Part shown: positions 8,278-16,394 of the stretch, piece after piece | Numbering within the stretch: the first letter of the stretch is position 1 | Layout: every line of letters begins with the position of its first letter | Assembly: GCF_011074955.1 (NCBI RefSeq) | Contig: NZ_WUQJ01000004.1 | Span: forward strand, 266,946-330,945 | DNA from: Marinobacter caseinilyticus | GTDB lineage: Bacteria > Pseudomonadota > Gammaproteobacteria > Pseudomonadales > Oleiphilaceae | DNA length: 64,000 nucleotides | Reading direction: 5' to 3' | Program-made: the position numbers and the translations under genes | Notes under the pieces: generated by a model | The model's database searches: none | Seen by the model: the letters and a program-made list of their open reading frames with translations, nothing else | Told to the model about the DNA's origin: nothing

Positions 8278-9954
8278 TTACCTGAGCGCCGCGAGCTCAA
8301 CGACGTCAATGTCATAGAGCGTGGTGGTGCCACTCACCTCATTACCAATCACCAACATGGGATGGCCCGTGGGGCTGTCCGTCGCCGCAATAAAGGCGGC
8401 ACCTTCCGGTCCCAGGTCGCCCCCCATTCCAGCTTCAACATCGGCTTGCGAGACCGTGAAGGCCCGGTTATTGAGGTACTGGACAAAAACCGGATGTTGC
8501 GGATTGGTGACGTTGTAGACCATCAACCCACCGACCCGCTCCAATCCGATAAAGGCGAACGTCTGGCCATTGATTGTACCGGTCACGACAGATTCCGGCT
8601 CTGGCCCCTTATCGTCCGACCGGCTATCGAACGAGTTTTCATCGTTGTTGCTGTTAAAGTTATCCGGTATGACCGCCGCCGTGATGCGTTCAAATTCGCT
8701 ACCACTGTCAAACACCCGCGTGCCATCGGCCGCCCAAATAGCAAAGGACCGGGCGCCATAGGCATAGAGCGCGTCATACTCACACGCCAACGTCACATCG
8801 GTTGCCGGATTACTGGGGTCGCAGCCGTTGCTGACCCCCAGCGTTGACGTGACGTTCAGGCGTCCGAGGTTAGCGTCATCCTGGAGCTCGGCGGCGTTCG
8901 GAAACGCGGCGGCATCCAGTGTCAGGTCGCCGATGCGGAATTCCTCACTAAAACCGGCGTAATCGCGGGAATCACCCTCGTTGGCGGTGACGTAGTAGGT
9001 GTTACCGTTGTAGCCGTAACTGGCTATGGCGTCGGGTTGGTACATGCCCTTCACCGGCCAGTTGCGGAGCACAATGCCGCTGTCCAGGTTGCTGGCGTCC
9101 AGTTCGTTGCCAATGACGCTGTAATCCTTATAACCAAGAGGCAACACCGCGGTCACCTCGGCCGTTGCGATATCGAGTTCGGCTACGGCGTTGTTTTCCT
9201 GCAGGGTGATCCAGGCGGTGGCGTTATCCAGCGAGACGGCGATGTATTCCGGTTCGAGGTCCTGGGCCACGGTCGCGCCCGGCCCAAACAGCCGAACCCC
9301 CTGGGCCCGTAACTCCGCAGCCTGCTCATTGAAGGCGGCAAAGCCGGCACTGGTAACGGTAGCACCGGCGACCCCGGCGGCCAGGTCAATCACACTGACC
9401 GAGCCTTCCGGATCAATGCCGTAGTCGTCGCTGGGCTCGCCTTCGTTGGCAACCAGCAGTGTTTGACCGTTTCGGGTAAAGGTCACCATGTCAGGTAAGG
9501 CGCCAACCGTCACTTCGCCGAGCTTGCCAAGCCCCAGCGCATTGTAAAACACCACCTTGCCATTATCGGTCTTGGTGGTTGCTTCAATCGCGACCGCCAC
9601 CAGTCCACCGTAGACGGCGACGCTGTTGGCGGAGCCACCCTCGGCACTGGCATCAATCGTATTCAGCAACACCGGCCGGGTCGGGTCCTGAATATCCAGC
9701 ACATCCACGGTAACGGCTGCGGAGTTGATCACGAACAACCGTTGATTCTCACTGTCGTGGGCCACGATCTCGGCAGCCCCACCGTCAAAAACATTAGGCG
9801 TGGACTGGTAACGGCCCAGCAGATTCAGTTCGATCAGGGTGTTGCTGATACCCGGCTGACCATCAGCACCGTTTTTGCCATCCTCGGTGCATGCGGTCAT
9901 GCCGAGCAGCGAGGAAACAACCGCAGCGGATAACAGTGATCTGTGAACGGTCAT
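8278..9954 (-). CDS. Choice-of-anchor I lipoprotein, beta-propeller-like
   Basis: 558 residues from the ATG at 9954, which has GAGG 6 nt upstream. The N-terminus is a lipoprotein signal with Cys22 (MTAC), so the protein should be exported and lipid-anchored. The body repeats strands such as 'AEIVAHDSENQRLFVIN' and 'TFTRNGQTLLVANEGEPSD', the choice-of-anchor I pattern, which resembles esterase-like/alkaline-phosphatase-associated propellers. A triple Pho-box-like repeat 60 nt upstream suggests induction by phosphate starvation, hence a phosphate-scavenging role (inference). The enzymatic activity of the family is not settled. Confidence 0.82.
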   Translation of the reverse strand: MTVHRSLLSAAVVSSLLGMTACTEDGKNGADGQPGISNTLIELNLLGRYQSTPNVFDGGAAEIVAHDSENQRLFVINSAAVTVDVLDIQDPTRPVLLNTIDASAEGGSANSVAVYGGLVAVAIEATTKTDNGKVVFYNALGLGKLGEVTVGALPDMVTFTRNGQTLLVANEGEPSDDYGIDPEGSVSVIDLAAGVAGATVTSAGFAAFNEQAAELRAQGVRLFGPGATVAQDLEPEYIAVSLDNATAWITLQENNAVAELDIATAEVTAVLPLGYKDYSVIGNELDASNLDSGIVLRNWPVKGMYQPDAIASYGYNGNTYYVTANEGDSRDYAGFSEEFRIGDLTLDAAAFPNAAELQDDANLGRLNVTSTLGVSNGCDPSNPATDVTLACEYDALYAYGARSFAIWAADGTRVFDSGSEFERITAAVIPDNFNSNNDENSFDSRSDDKGPEPESVVTGTINGQTFAFIGLERVGGLMVYNVTNPQHPVFVQYLNNRAFTVSQADVEAGMGGDLGPEGAAFIAATDSPTGHPMLVIGNEVSGTTTLYDIDVVELAALR

Positions 9955-10009
9955 GAAGCGCCTCTTCGTCGTTGTGGGTCGTGGTGTTTTAACCACCACC
10001 TTAGGCAGG

Positions 10010-10042
10010 CGACATGACACTCACATGTCAGGTTGATGTCGG
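10010..10042 (-). promoter_or_regulatory. Pho-box-like array upstream of the choice-of-anchor I gene
   Basis: On the minus strand three 7-mers CCGACAT, CTGACAT and GTGTCAT occur in 11-bp phase (4-nt spacers CAAC and GTGA), followed by GTCG. They match the PhoB repeat CTGTCAT at 5, 6 and 6 of 7 positions. The start codon is about 60 nt downstream. The 11-bp phasing of direct repeats is the known PhoB arrangement. Confidence 0.6.
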
Positions 10043-10063
10043 TTTTATCTCCATGGGATGGCG

Positions 10064-10096
10064 CAAAAAAATGGCGGCCCGAAGGCCGCCATTTTT
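10064..10096 (-). terminator. Rho-independent terminator of dps
   Basis: Perfect 9-bp stem ATGGCGGCC / GGCCGCCAT with a CGAA tetraloop (TTCG on the minus strand), flanked by A-run and T-run, giving TTTTTT after the stem on the minus strand. It sits 30-60 nt past the dps stop and could act in both directions. Confidence 0.88.
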
Positions 10097-10128
10097 GTAT
10101 CGTCTTAATTAACCGTCGTGGACGCGGT

Positions 10129-10602
10129 TTACTGCCCGAGGTAACTGCGGTACATCCACACCAGCTTTTCCTGTTGCGAGATATAATCGCTCATCAACGC
10201 CGATGTCCCTTCGTCGTCGGCATCGCCGGCAAGATGCAGCAGTTCACGCTGTTTACCGATCAGCTTGGCAAAGCTCTCGACAATGTTCTCGACCGCGGTC
10301 TTGCCGTCATGGACATCTTTTCTCTCCGGCACTTCGGAACGCTCGATGTAAGTGCTGTAAGCGTGCGCAGGCCGGTGCCCCAAGGTCAGAACGCGCTCAG
10401 CAACTTCGTCGATTTTCAATAACAGATCGTCGTAGAGTTCTTCAAATTTCGCGTGCAGCTCGAAGAAGTTTTCACCCTTGATGTTCCAGTGATAGCCGCG
10501 AACGTTCATGTAAAAGATCTGGTAATTGGACAGCAGATCGTTCAACGCGTCGGACAGTTCCTGCGTTTTAACAGTATCCAACCCAATAAAATTCGTGCTC
10601 AT
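10129..10602 (-). CDS. dps: Dps-family DNA-binding ferritin
   Basis: 157 residues, the usual Dps length. Visible ferroxidase-centre elements are the His in YHWNIKG, the His in ELHAKFEELYDD and the D/E of KIDEVAERV. Dodecameric Dps oxidises and stores iron at the expense of H2O2 and protects DNA in stationary phase. The N-terminus lacks a Lys/Arg-rich DNA-binding tail, so protection may be mainly by iron sequestration (inference). AAGGAG about 8 nt upstream supports the start. It is monocistronic with its own terminator. Confidence 0.92.
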   Translation of the reverse strand: MSTNFIGLDTVKTQELSDALNDLLSNYQIFYMNVRGYHWNIKGENFFELHAKFEELYDDLLLKIDEVAERVLTLGHRPAHAYSTYIERSEVPERKDVHDGKTAVENIVESFAKLIGKQRELLHLAGDADDEGTSALMSDYISQQEKLVWMYRSYLGQ

Positions 10603-10790
10603 ACCTGTTCTCCTTGTGGTGAAAGACGCTTCCCAACGTCTTTGTGCAACCGATTGACGTCACTATATCGGCTGCCTCTGCAGCCGCATAGTTTAGTCGA
10701 GCAATGCCTTCGATAGGCTATATTTATCGATAAAATAATAGCCATAGCTTTTACATGAAGGCACGCCAACCCCATCACTAAGCCCCGGAG

Positions 10791-12233
10791 TCAGGCGCCT
10801 GGCCCACAATCCATGCAACGCTCGATCATTTCCGGGCCAATGTGCAACTTATGGTTCAGGTCGCGCAGGGCGGTCCTTACGCCTTCTTCAATCACCGGAT
10901 GGTAAAACGGCATATCGAGCATTTCACTCACCGTCATGCGCTTTTGCGCCGACCAGGCCAACAGATGACCAATGTGTTCGGCCGCCGGACCAAACATCTC
11001 AGCACCCAAAAACAGACCCGTGCCCTGTTCGCCATAGACTCGGAGCAGACCTTTGTTCTGACCAATGACCCGGCTTCGCCCCTGCCCCTTGAACGACACC
11101 TCACCTACGGCATAGCAGGCTTTGCAGCGTGCCTCGACCTGTTCAATGGTCAAGCCCACCGTGGCAATCTGGGGATGGGTAAAGACCACGCTCAGCGCCG
11201 TGCGACGTAAACCTGCTCTGACATCGGGGTAGCGTCCGGCGTTGCCTCCGGCAATGCGCCCCTCGTCGGCAGCCTCGTGCAGCAATGGCAGATCATTGTT
11301 GGCATCCCCGGCAATGAACACCGAACGGTTACCACACTGCAGGGTGTAGGGGTCGAACAGTGGCACGCCGCTGTCGTCAAGCTGGACGTCGGCATTCTGA
11401 AGGTCGAGCTGATCGACATTGGGTCGTCGGCCCGTCGTCGCCAGTAGGTACTCAAAATGTTCCGTCTGTTCGCCGACAGCCGAATCCCTAAACGTAACGC
11501 TGACCCCCGCGTCGGTTCGTTCAATCTGCTTGACGTCGGCGTCCGGATTTAAAGGAAATTCTTCGTTAAAGATCTTCAGGGCACAAGCGCGAATACTGTC
11601 GTCACGAATCGGTCCCACCGCACCACCGACGCCAAACATGCGAACCCGAACCCCCAACCGACTTAATGCCTGTCCCAGCTCCAGACCTATCACGCCAGGG
11701 CCAAAAACGGCAACCGACGTCGGCAGGTCGTCCAGTTCGAACAGGTCGTCGTTTACCATCAACCGGTCGCCTGCGGCCTTGAGGAAGCTGGGCAAGTGGG
11801 GCCGGGAACCGGTCGCAATCACGATTCGATCCGCTTCAATTTCCAGGCTCTTATCGACCATCAGCCGATGCGCATCCAGGAACCGGGCCGAGCCCTGGAC
11901 TTTATGGGCGTCCGGAAACCCTGCCACTGACTCCAGAACAAAGCCGACAAACCGATCGCGCTCACGCTTGACCCGCTCCATCACCGCTTTCCCGTCGATT
12001 CGAACACCGGTTGCATGTACGCCAAAAAGCTCCGCCGCCTGCACGTCATGGGCGGCCTCCGCAGCGGCAATCAGCAGCTTGCTCGGCATACAGCCCACGC
12101 GGGCGCAGGTGGTTCCATAATGCCCACCCTCAATCATGACCACGTTGTCAGTGTGATCCCTGGCAGCGCGATATGCGCCCATTCCCGCAGTGCCAGAACC
12201 AATTATCGCCACATCCACTTTTCGCTTATCCAC
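10791..12233 (-). CDS. Dihydrolipoamide-dehydrogenase-like FAD/NAD disulfide oxidoreductase
   Basis: 480 residues starting at a GTG with AGGAG 8 nt upstream. FAD-binding GSGTAG near residue 12, redox-active disulfide C43-X4-C48 (TTCARVGC), NAD-binding [10 protein letters not shown] near residue 180, second FAD motif VFIAGDAN near 310, and the C-terminal catalytic pair H-P-x-x-E-E in YHPVIEEG. All residues of an active class I disulfide reductase are present. It is not next to a 2-oxoacid dehydrogenase operon, so it may serve a dedicated reductant role rather than the pyruvate complex. Exact substrate uncertain. Confidence 0.88.
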   Translation of the reverse strand: MDKRKVDVAIIGSGTAGMGAYRAARDHTDNVVMIEGGHYGTTCARVGCMPSKLLIAAAEAAHDVQAAELFGVHATGVRIDGKAVMERVKRERDRFVGFVLESVAGFPDAHKVQGSARFLDAHRLMVDKSLEIEADRIVIATGSRPHLPSFLKAAGDRLMVNDDLFELDDLPTSVAVFGPGVIGLELGQALSRLGVRVRMFGVGGAVGPIRDDSIRACALKIFNEEFPLNPDADVKQIERTDAGVSVTFRDSAVGEQTEHFEYLLATTGRRPNVDQLDLQNADVQLDDSGVPLFDPYTLQCGNRSVFIAGDANNDLPLLHEAADEGRIAGGNAGRYPDVRAGLRRTALSVVFTHPQIATVGLTIEQVEARCKACYAVGEVSFKGQGRSRVIGQNKGLLRVYGEQGTGLFLGAEMFGPAAEHIGHLLAWSAQKRMTVSEMLDMPFYHPVIEEGVRTALRDLNHKLHIGPEMIERCMDCGPGA

Positions 12234-12672
12234 GGTCGTTCTCCTGATTAAGACGGGGGCGTTCGGTCAGGGCCATTGAGTCATGTTCCTTGTCGACACT
12301 CTTAGTGTGATTAGTGTGATCTCGGGCCCTATCTTTGGTTCCGGGACGGCACTCCGTCTATTTGCGGTGCGGTGCCTTCGCTTGATGCGAGCATGGGCAT
12401 CGCCTGTCGGGTTGATTTTTTCGCTCAGGACTTTGCGGGCCCGGAACTGCGATGACCGTACTATAGGGGTTCGGCTTAATTAGCTAAAAATCATGTCGAC
12501 CTCCCATTCCATCGTCTTTAGCTAACACCTGCACAACGGAATGGGTGCGAACCTGACAAGACATCGTGGCGTTAGGCTTCTATGCTTACCGATCCTGGGG
12601 CGCACATAATGCGCTCTCGACTTACTGTCAACGCACCTCAACTAACCCAGGCCCACGCAGGACACTGACTCC
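12234..12672. other. Non-coding gap with palindromes
   Basis: About 440 nt between divergent genes with no convincing ORF. It holds two copies of the self-complementary 8-mer TTAGCTAA (12480-12487 and 12518-12525), an imperfect inverted repeat built on CCCATTCC (12503-12510) and GGAATGGG (12538-12545) that encloses the second copy, and a short tandem TTAGTGTGA repeat near 12303. Promoters for both flanking genes should lie here. Confidence 0.5.
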
Positions 12673-13335
12673 ATGGCAAGCTACTGGCCCGAATTTTTCA
12701 CCGTCGCGGTTGTCCATTTGTTGGCGGTTGCCAGCCCAGGTCCCGACCTGGCAATCATGATTCGGCAATCGCTGTGTCAGAGTCGGTATCACGCCCTGCT
12801 GACCGCGTCGGGTATTGGTGTCGGAATATTGGTGCACGTGACCTATTCACTGCTGGGTATCGGGTTGATCATTCAGCAGTCGCTGGTCATGTTCAGTGTC
12901 CTGAAGGTGGTGGGCGCGCTCTATCTGACCTGGATTGCCTGGCAGTGCTTGCGCTCAAAGGCCGGCGGCCTATACGTGCCGACCGAGCCAGGGCCAACAC
13001 AGTCCGCCCCTGGCGCTTTTCGACTGGGGTTTTTCACCAATGCGTTGAACCCTAAAGCGACGCTGTTCTTCGTGGCGTTGTTTTCCGTTGTCATCAGCCC
13101 GGGCACTCCACTGGCCATCCAGGCCGGCTACGGTCTGTACATGGCAACGGCAACAGGTCTGTGGTTTTCGGCGGTGGCGGTTTTCTTTACGCTCCCGCAC
13201 GTCCGCCGTGGGTTCGCCCGCTTTGGCCACTGGCTCGACCGGCTAATGGGCGGCGTGTTGTTACTGCTGGCGGGCCAACTGTTGTTCTCTACCCTGACCG
13301 GCGAAGCGGCGCCGGACGCGACCTCCCAGCACTGA
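12673..13335 (+). CDS. LysE/RhtB-family amino-acid exporter
   Basis: 220 residues with about six transmembrane helices. The N-terminal PGPDLAIMIRQSL (residues ~24-36) and the GFFTNALNPKATLFF segment near 120 are LysE/RhtB signatures. Such proteins export amino acids such as lysine, homoserine or threonine, or related metabolites. The sequence does not identify which. It is monocistronic and its stop is 7 nt from that of the convergent DAHP synthase gene. Confidence 0.9.
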   Translation: MASYWPEFFTVAVVHLLAVASPGPDLAIMIRQSLCQSRYHALLTASGIGVGILVHVTYSLLGIGLIIQQSLVMFSVLKVVGALYLTWIAWQCLRSKAGGLYVPTEPGPTQSAPGAFRLGFFTNALNPKATLFFVALFSVVISPGTPLAIQAGYGLYMATATGLWFSAVAVFFTLPHVRRGFARFGHWLDRLMGGVLLLLAGQLLFSTLTGEAAPDATSQH

Positions 13336-13342
13336 CCCCGCG

Positions 13343-14407
13343 TCAGGCCGAGAGCTCATGCAACAAGGCTGCGGTGTCGTCCCAACCGATGCAAGGATCC
13401 GTAATCGACTGGCCGTACACCAGGTCTCCGTCATCGTTCTGGCGCCCGGGCTCGAGAAAACTTTCCAGCATCAGGCCGCGAATGGCTGCGTTCCCAGCGT
13501 CCTTCTGAGCCATAACGGAACGCGCGACTTCAAGCTGGCGCTCGGCCTGCTTGCAGGCGTTGTCGTGACTGCAGTCCACCATAATGGCCGGTGACAGGCC
13601 TGCGGAGGAGAGCGCCGATGCAGCCTGCCCGATGCTGTTCGCATCGTAATTGGTCACGCCCCGACCGCCGCGTAACACCAGATGAGTGTCGGCATTGCCT
13701 GGGGTGGTAATCATCGCCGGCTGGCCACTCTCGGTCAGCCCCAACCGATGATGGGTGTGTGCGGCTGATTTGATGGCATTCAGAGCAACGGCCACACCGC
13801 CGTCGGTGCCGTTCTTAAACCCGACCGGCATCGGCAAGCCACTGACCATTTCCCGATGGATCTGCGACTCAGTGGTGCGAGCGCCGATGGCGGTCCAGCT
13901 CACCAGATCCCCCAGATAGTCCATGGCCATGGGACTCAGCGCTTCGGTGGCCAAGGGTAACCCGAGCTCTGTCAGGTTAAGCAGTAAGCGGCGCGAGCGG
14001 ACCAGGCCCTCATTCAAGTCTCCCGCACCAGTGCGGTCAGGGTCGTATAACAGGCCTTTCCAGCCTACGGTGGTTCTGGGTTTTTCAAGATAGGCCCGCA
14101 TTACAATCAGAAACCGACCCCCAACCTCATCCGCCAATGCGGCCAATCGCTCACCATACTCCAGCGCCGCCACTTCGTCGTGAATGGAGCAGGGCCCGAC
14201 GACCACCAACGTGCGGTCGTCGTCACCGCGCACAACACGACGAACAGCTTCCCGATGCTGGTCAATCTGTTTTGCCAGGAACGGTGCAACCGGTAACTGC
14301 TCACGAAGTTCACGGGGCGTAGGCAATAACCGCGCCTGATGGACGGCGGTGTCAGCACCAGTCGGGCCGGGGCGCTCCAGTGTCTGGGCGTTCAATGGCA
14401 TGTTCAT
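13343..14407 (-). CDS. Class I DAHP synthase (3-deoxy-7-phosphoheptulonate synthase)
   Basis: 354 residues of the AroF/G/H type. It condenses phosphoenolpyruvate and erythrose 4-phosphate, the first step of the shikimate pathway. Visible motifs are VGPCSIHD near residue 70, KPRTTVGWKG near 110, GFKNGTDGG near 197 and the metal-binding VDCSHDN near 277. AGGGA is 9 nt upstream of the first ATG; the ATG at 14401 is an alternative. An aromatic-rich leader peptide and a terminator hairpin precede it, so it is probably attenuated by charged aromatic tRNAs. The feedback specificity (Phe, Tyr or Trp) cannot be read from motifs alone. Confidence 0.93.
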   Translation of the reverse strand: MNMPLNAQTLERPGPTGADTAVHQARLLPTPRELREQLPVAPFLAKQIDQHREAVRRVVRGDDDRTLVVVGPCSIHDEVAALEYGERLAALADEVGGRFLIVMRAYLEKPRTTVGWKGLLYDPDRTGAGDLNEGLVRSRRLLLNLTELGLPLATEALSPMAMDYLGDLVSWTAIGARTTESQIHREMVSGLPMPVGFKNGTDGGVAVALNAIKSAAHTHHRLGLTESGQPAMITTPGNADTHLVLRGGRGVTNYDANSIGQAASALSSAGLSPAIMVDCSHDNACKQAERQLEVARSVMAQKDAGNAAIRGLMLESFLEPGRQNDDGDLVYGQSITDPCIGWDDTAALLHELSA

Positions 14408-14439
14408 GGATCGGTTTCCCTATTCACTCGGTCAGAATC

Positions 14440-14492
14440 AAAAAAGCCCCGGCTGGGCTACCAGTCGGGGCTTTTTGAGTCCGGTGGCAGCC
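14440..14492 (-). terminator. Attenuator terminator and antiterminator before the DAHP synthase gene
   Basis: On the minus strand a stem CGGGGC/GCCCCG, extended inward by CTGG/CCAG, is followed by six T (14445-14440), 33 nt before the DAHP synthase ATG. Its inner arm TGGTAGCC (14463-14456) can instead pair over 8 bp (one G-U) with the upstream GGCTGCCA (14492-14485). The two folds exclude one another, the logic of a classical attenuator driven by ribosome position on the leader peptide. Confidence 0.75.
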
Positions 14493-14538
14493 TGGGTTTT
14501 CTCCGGGCCGCCTTCCTCGTTAATCGTTTGAAGGTATC

Positions 14539-14616
14539 TTACGGATGGCCCGGATGCTGGCTAAAATAAAAGCCATAACCACACCACCAAAAAAACACAG
14601 CCGCCACCGAAGCCAT
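14539..14616 (-). CDS. Aromatic leader peptide of the DAHP synthase attenuator
   Basis: A 25-codon ORF, ATG at 14616 to TAA at 14539. Its middle reads VFFWWCGYGFYF: four Phe, two Trp and two Tyr in twelve codons, far above chance. It precedes the terminator/antiterminator and the DAHP synthase gene on the same strand. No strong Shine-Dalgarno is seen. It should sense the charging of tRNAs for all three aromatic amino acids, matching the common pathway step it precedes. It is too short for most annotation pipelines. Confidence 0.78.
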   Translation of the reverse strand: MASVAAVFFWWCGYGFYFSQHPGHP

Positions 14617-14760
14617 CGGCAAGCCGAAAGCTTTCAGAACATTCAATTGACAGGGCATGTGTGTCGTCTTCATGCTTTTTACTATAACGCTGGTTGTCGG
14701 GTTTGCAAGCCTTTGTCCGTTTTTGTGATCCCCTGTCCCTGTATCTGGCTGGAATATTCA

Positions 14761-15534
14761 ATGAAACCGCACACGTTCTGGTTGTCACTGGTCCTTGTCT
14801 TTGCCCTGCCCGCCACCGTCTCGGCGGCGCCGGAAGCAAGAACCTACTTGCTCGAAAATCGCCCGGCCCAAGACCTCGCCCTGCAACTCCGGGACCTGTA
14901 TCCCAACAGCCAGTTGGCCATCAGCAGCCATGGCCAGCAGCTGATTGTGCGGGGTGAACCCGATGTGTTGGAGGAAGTGGCGACCCTGGTTAACACCATG
15001 GATGTGGCACCGATTCAGCTCCGTGTAACGGTTCGCTCGGGCACCAGCGGTGACGGTCAGCGCCAGGGTGGCGGCGTCAGCATCACCACCAACGGTGTGG
15101 TTGTTCAGTCTCAGAATAAGGTTACCACCACTCGGCGTCTGCGGGAGCGGAATCTGGTGATGCAGGATGGCCAGTCGGCCCACATCAGTTCCGGTCAGCT
15201 TCGCGCATTGCCGGTGGCGATTGGCGGCGGACGCAACCCCGCCGTGCTATTACAGCAAGTGGCCGTGCGTAGCGGCTTTGTCGTGAGCCCACAGGTCATT
15301 TCAGACCAGTTGGTTGAATTGACTGTAATGGCGTTTGAGAACGATCCCTCACAGGATATTCCTGGCTACGACACCGAGGCGGTGATGACCATCCGCAGGG
15401 TTGAAACCGGCCAATGGGTAGAACTGGGCAGCAGCACCACACGGCAATCGAGTCGTCAGTCTGGCAATACCTACGAGGTGGGTGGTCGCGAGAGTGACAA
15501 CCAGTCGTTCGAAATCAGGGTAGAGGTTTTGTAA
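14761..15534 (+). CDS. Exported protein with secretin N-domain repeat
   Basis: 257 residues from the ATG at 14761, with a signal peptide (hydrophobic 6-20, cut near VSA-AP). Residues ~25-80 form a secretin/NolW short domain ('LQLRDLYPNSQLAISSHGQQLIVRG ... LVNTMDV' pattern). The C-terminal half is a beta-rich domain ending in FEIRVEVL. Full secretins have the pore-forming C-domain, absent here, so this is not a secretion channel. It may bind in the periplasm or at the outer membrane. The operon is single-gene and the function unknown. Confidence 0.72.
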   Translation: MKPHTFWLSLVLVFALPATVSAAPEARTYLLENRPAQDLALQLRDLYPNSQLAISSHGQQLIVRGEPDVLEEVATLVNTMDVAPIQLRVTVRSGTSGDGQRQGGGVSITTNGVVVQSQNKVTTTRRLRERNLVMQDGQSAHISSGQLRALPVAIGGGRNPAVLLQQVAVRSGFVVSPQVISDQLVELTVMAFENDPSQDIPGYDTEAVMTIRRVETGQWVELGSSTTRQSSRQSGNTYEVGGRESDNQSFEIRVEVL

Positions 15535-15557
15535 CACGGCGCAGGGCTCACCATTGG

Positions 15558-16055
15558 TTACTTCCGGAGCAGCACCGACTTGGCTTCGTTGACTTTCGCC
15601 GCCAGGTAATCATTACCGCCCCGGTCAGGATGAATTTTCTGCATCAATCGCCGATGGGCTGCGACCACGTCGTCAGCACTGCAGCCATCCCCAACCCCCA
15701 AAATCTCGCAAGCTTCACGCACGGACATGCCGCCACTCGCCGCAGGGGCCCGCTGCTGGCTTGCGCCGTCTGCAGGACCGCTATCCGGCTCTTTGTATTG
15801 CTGATACAGCCGGTTCAAGAACGGCAAATGGCGCACCAGCAGCGGCAATTTTCGGAGTAACGGCAGCAGCGCCGCGACCCCGGCAACCAGGACGTGAACC
15901 CGCCCTGTGAGCACCAGCAGCAGCAAAATGCCACAGAAAATGCCGACGCCCAGTTTCCAGCCCGCCGTTTTTTTCTGTTCCGGTGTCAGTCCGCCCCAGT
16001 GCTTCAACACCACAAACAGCAGCAGTGCCAACCCAAGGCCTAAAATCCATTGCAT
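15558..16055 (-). CDS. Membrane-anchored J-domain protein (TIM14/Pam18-like)
   Basis: 165 residues with two N-terminal transmembrane segments (~3-18 and ~34-55, plus a hydrophobic stretch to ~80) and a short C-terminal J-domain with the HPD tripeptide in KIHPDRGGNDYLAAKVNEAK. The arrangement resembles mitochondrial Tim14 and its bacterial homologues: the J-domain faces the cytoplasm and would recruit DnaK to the membrane. Client unknown. It converges on the secretin-domain gene, 23 nt apart. Confidence 0.82.
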   Translation of the reverse strand: MQWILGLGLALLLFVVLKHWGGLTPEQKKTAGWKLGVGIFCGILLLLVLTGRVHVLVAGVAALLPLLRKLPLLVRHLPFLNRLYQQYKEPDSGPADGASQQRAPAASGGMSVREACEILGVGDGCSADDVVAAHRRLMQKIHPDRGGNDYLAAKVNEAKSVLLRK

Positions 16056-16197
16056 GCGGTCATCCTTTCATACGTGATAGCCGTAACACCACAAGATTGT
16101 CACGAGTTGGCTGTTATCATGCCCAACATTGTCAGTGTTTAACATCCGTGTCATCTGGTACGTCCAATTGCCAACCAATATTGGAGCGGGCGGGCAA

Positions 16198-16255
16198 GCA
16201 GGCCGATGTCGGAGGCCTGCAAAAGTGTGTAGGCTGCTATCTTTTACGCTACAAT
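16198..16255 (+). promoter_or_regulatory. Candidate operator and promoter of the RND efflux operon
   Basis: A perfect inverted repeat GCAGGCC / GGCCTGC with a 9-nt spacer (16198-16220), followed by a TACAAT -10 (16250-16255); the -35 match is poor. The geometry suits a dimeric repressor or activator of the pump operon that starts 140 nt further on. No regulator gene is adjacent. A further palindrome CCAATATTGG lies near 16175. No gene is seen in the 339-nt gap. Confidence 0.4.
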
Positions 16256-16394
16256 GCGGTACTTTCTGCTTCGACTCTGTTGACCCGCCTGAGCTTATTC
16301 TCCGGGCGCTCAATGCGGTTGAATCATCACCAGACGGCGGCCTTCGGGTGACACTGCTCGTTATTGACGGATATTGTTAATCAGGACCTGACTC

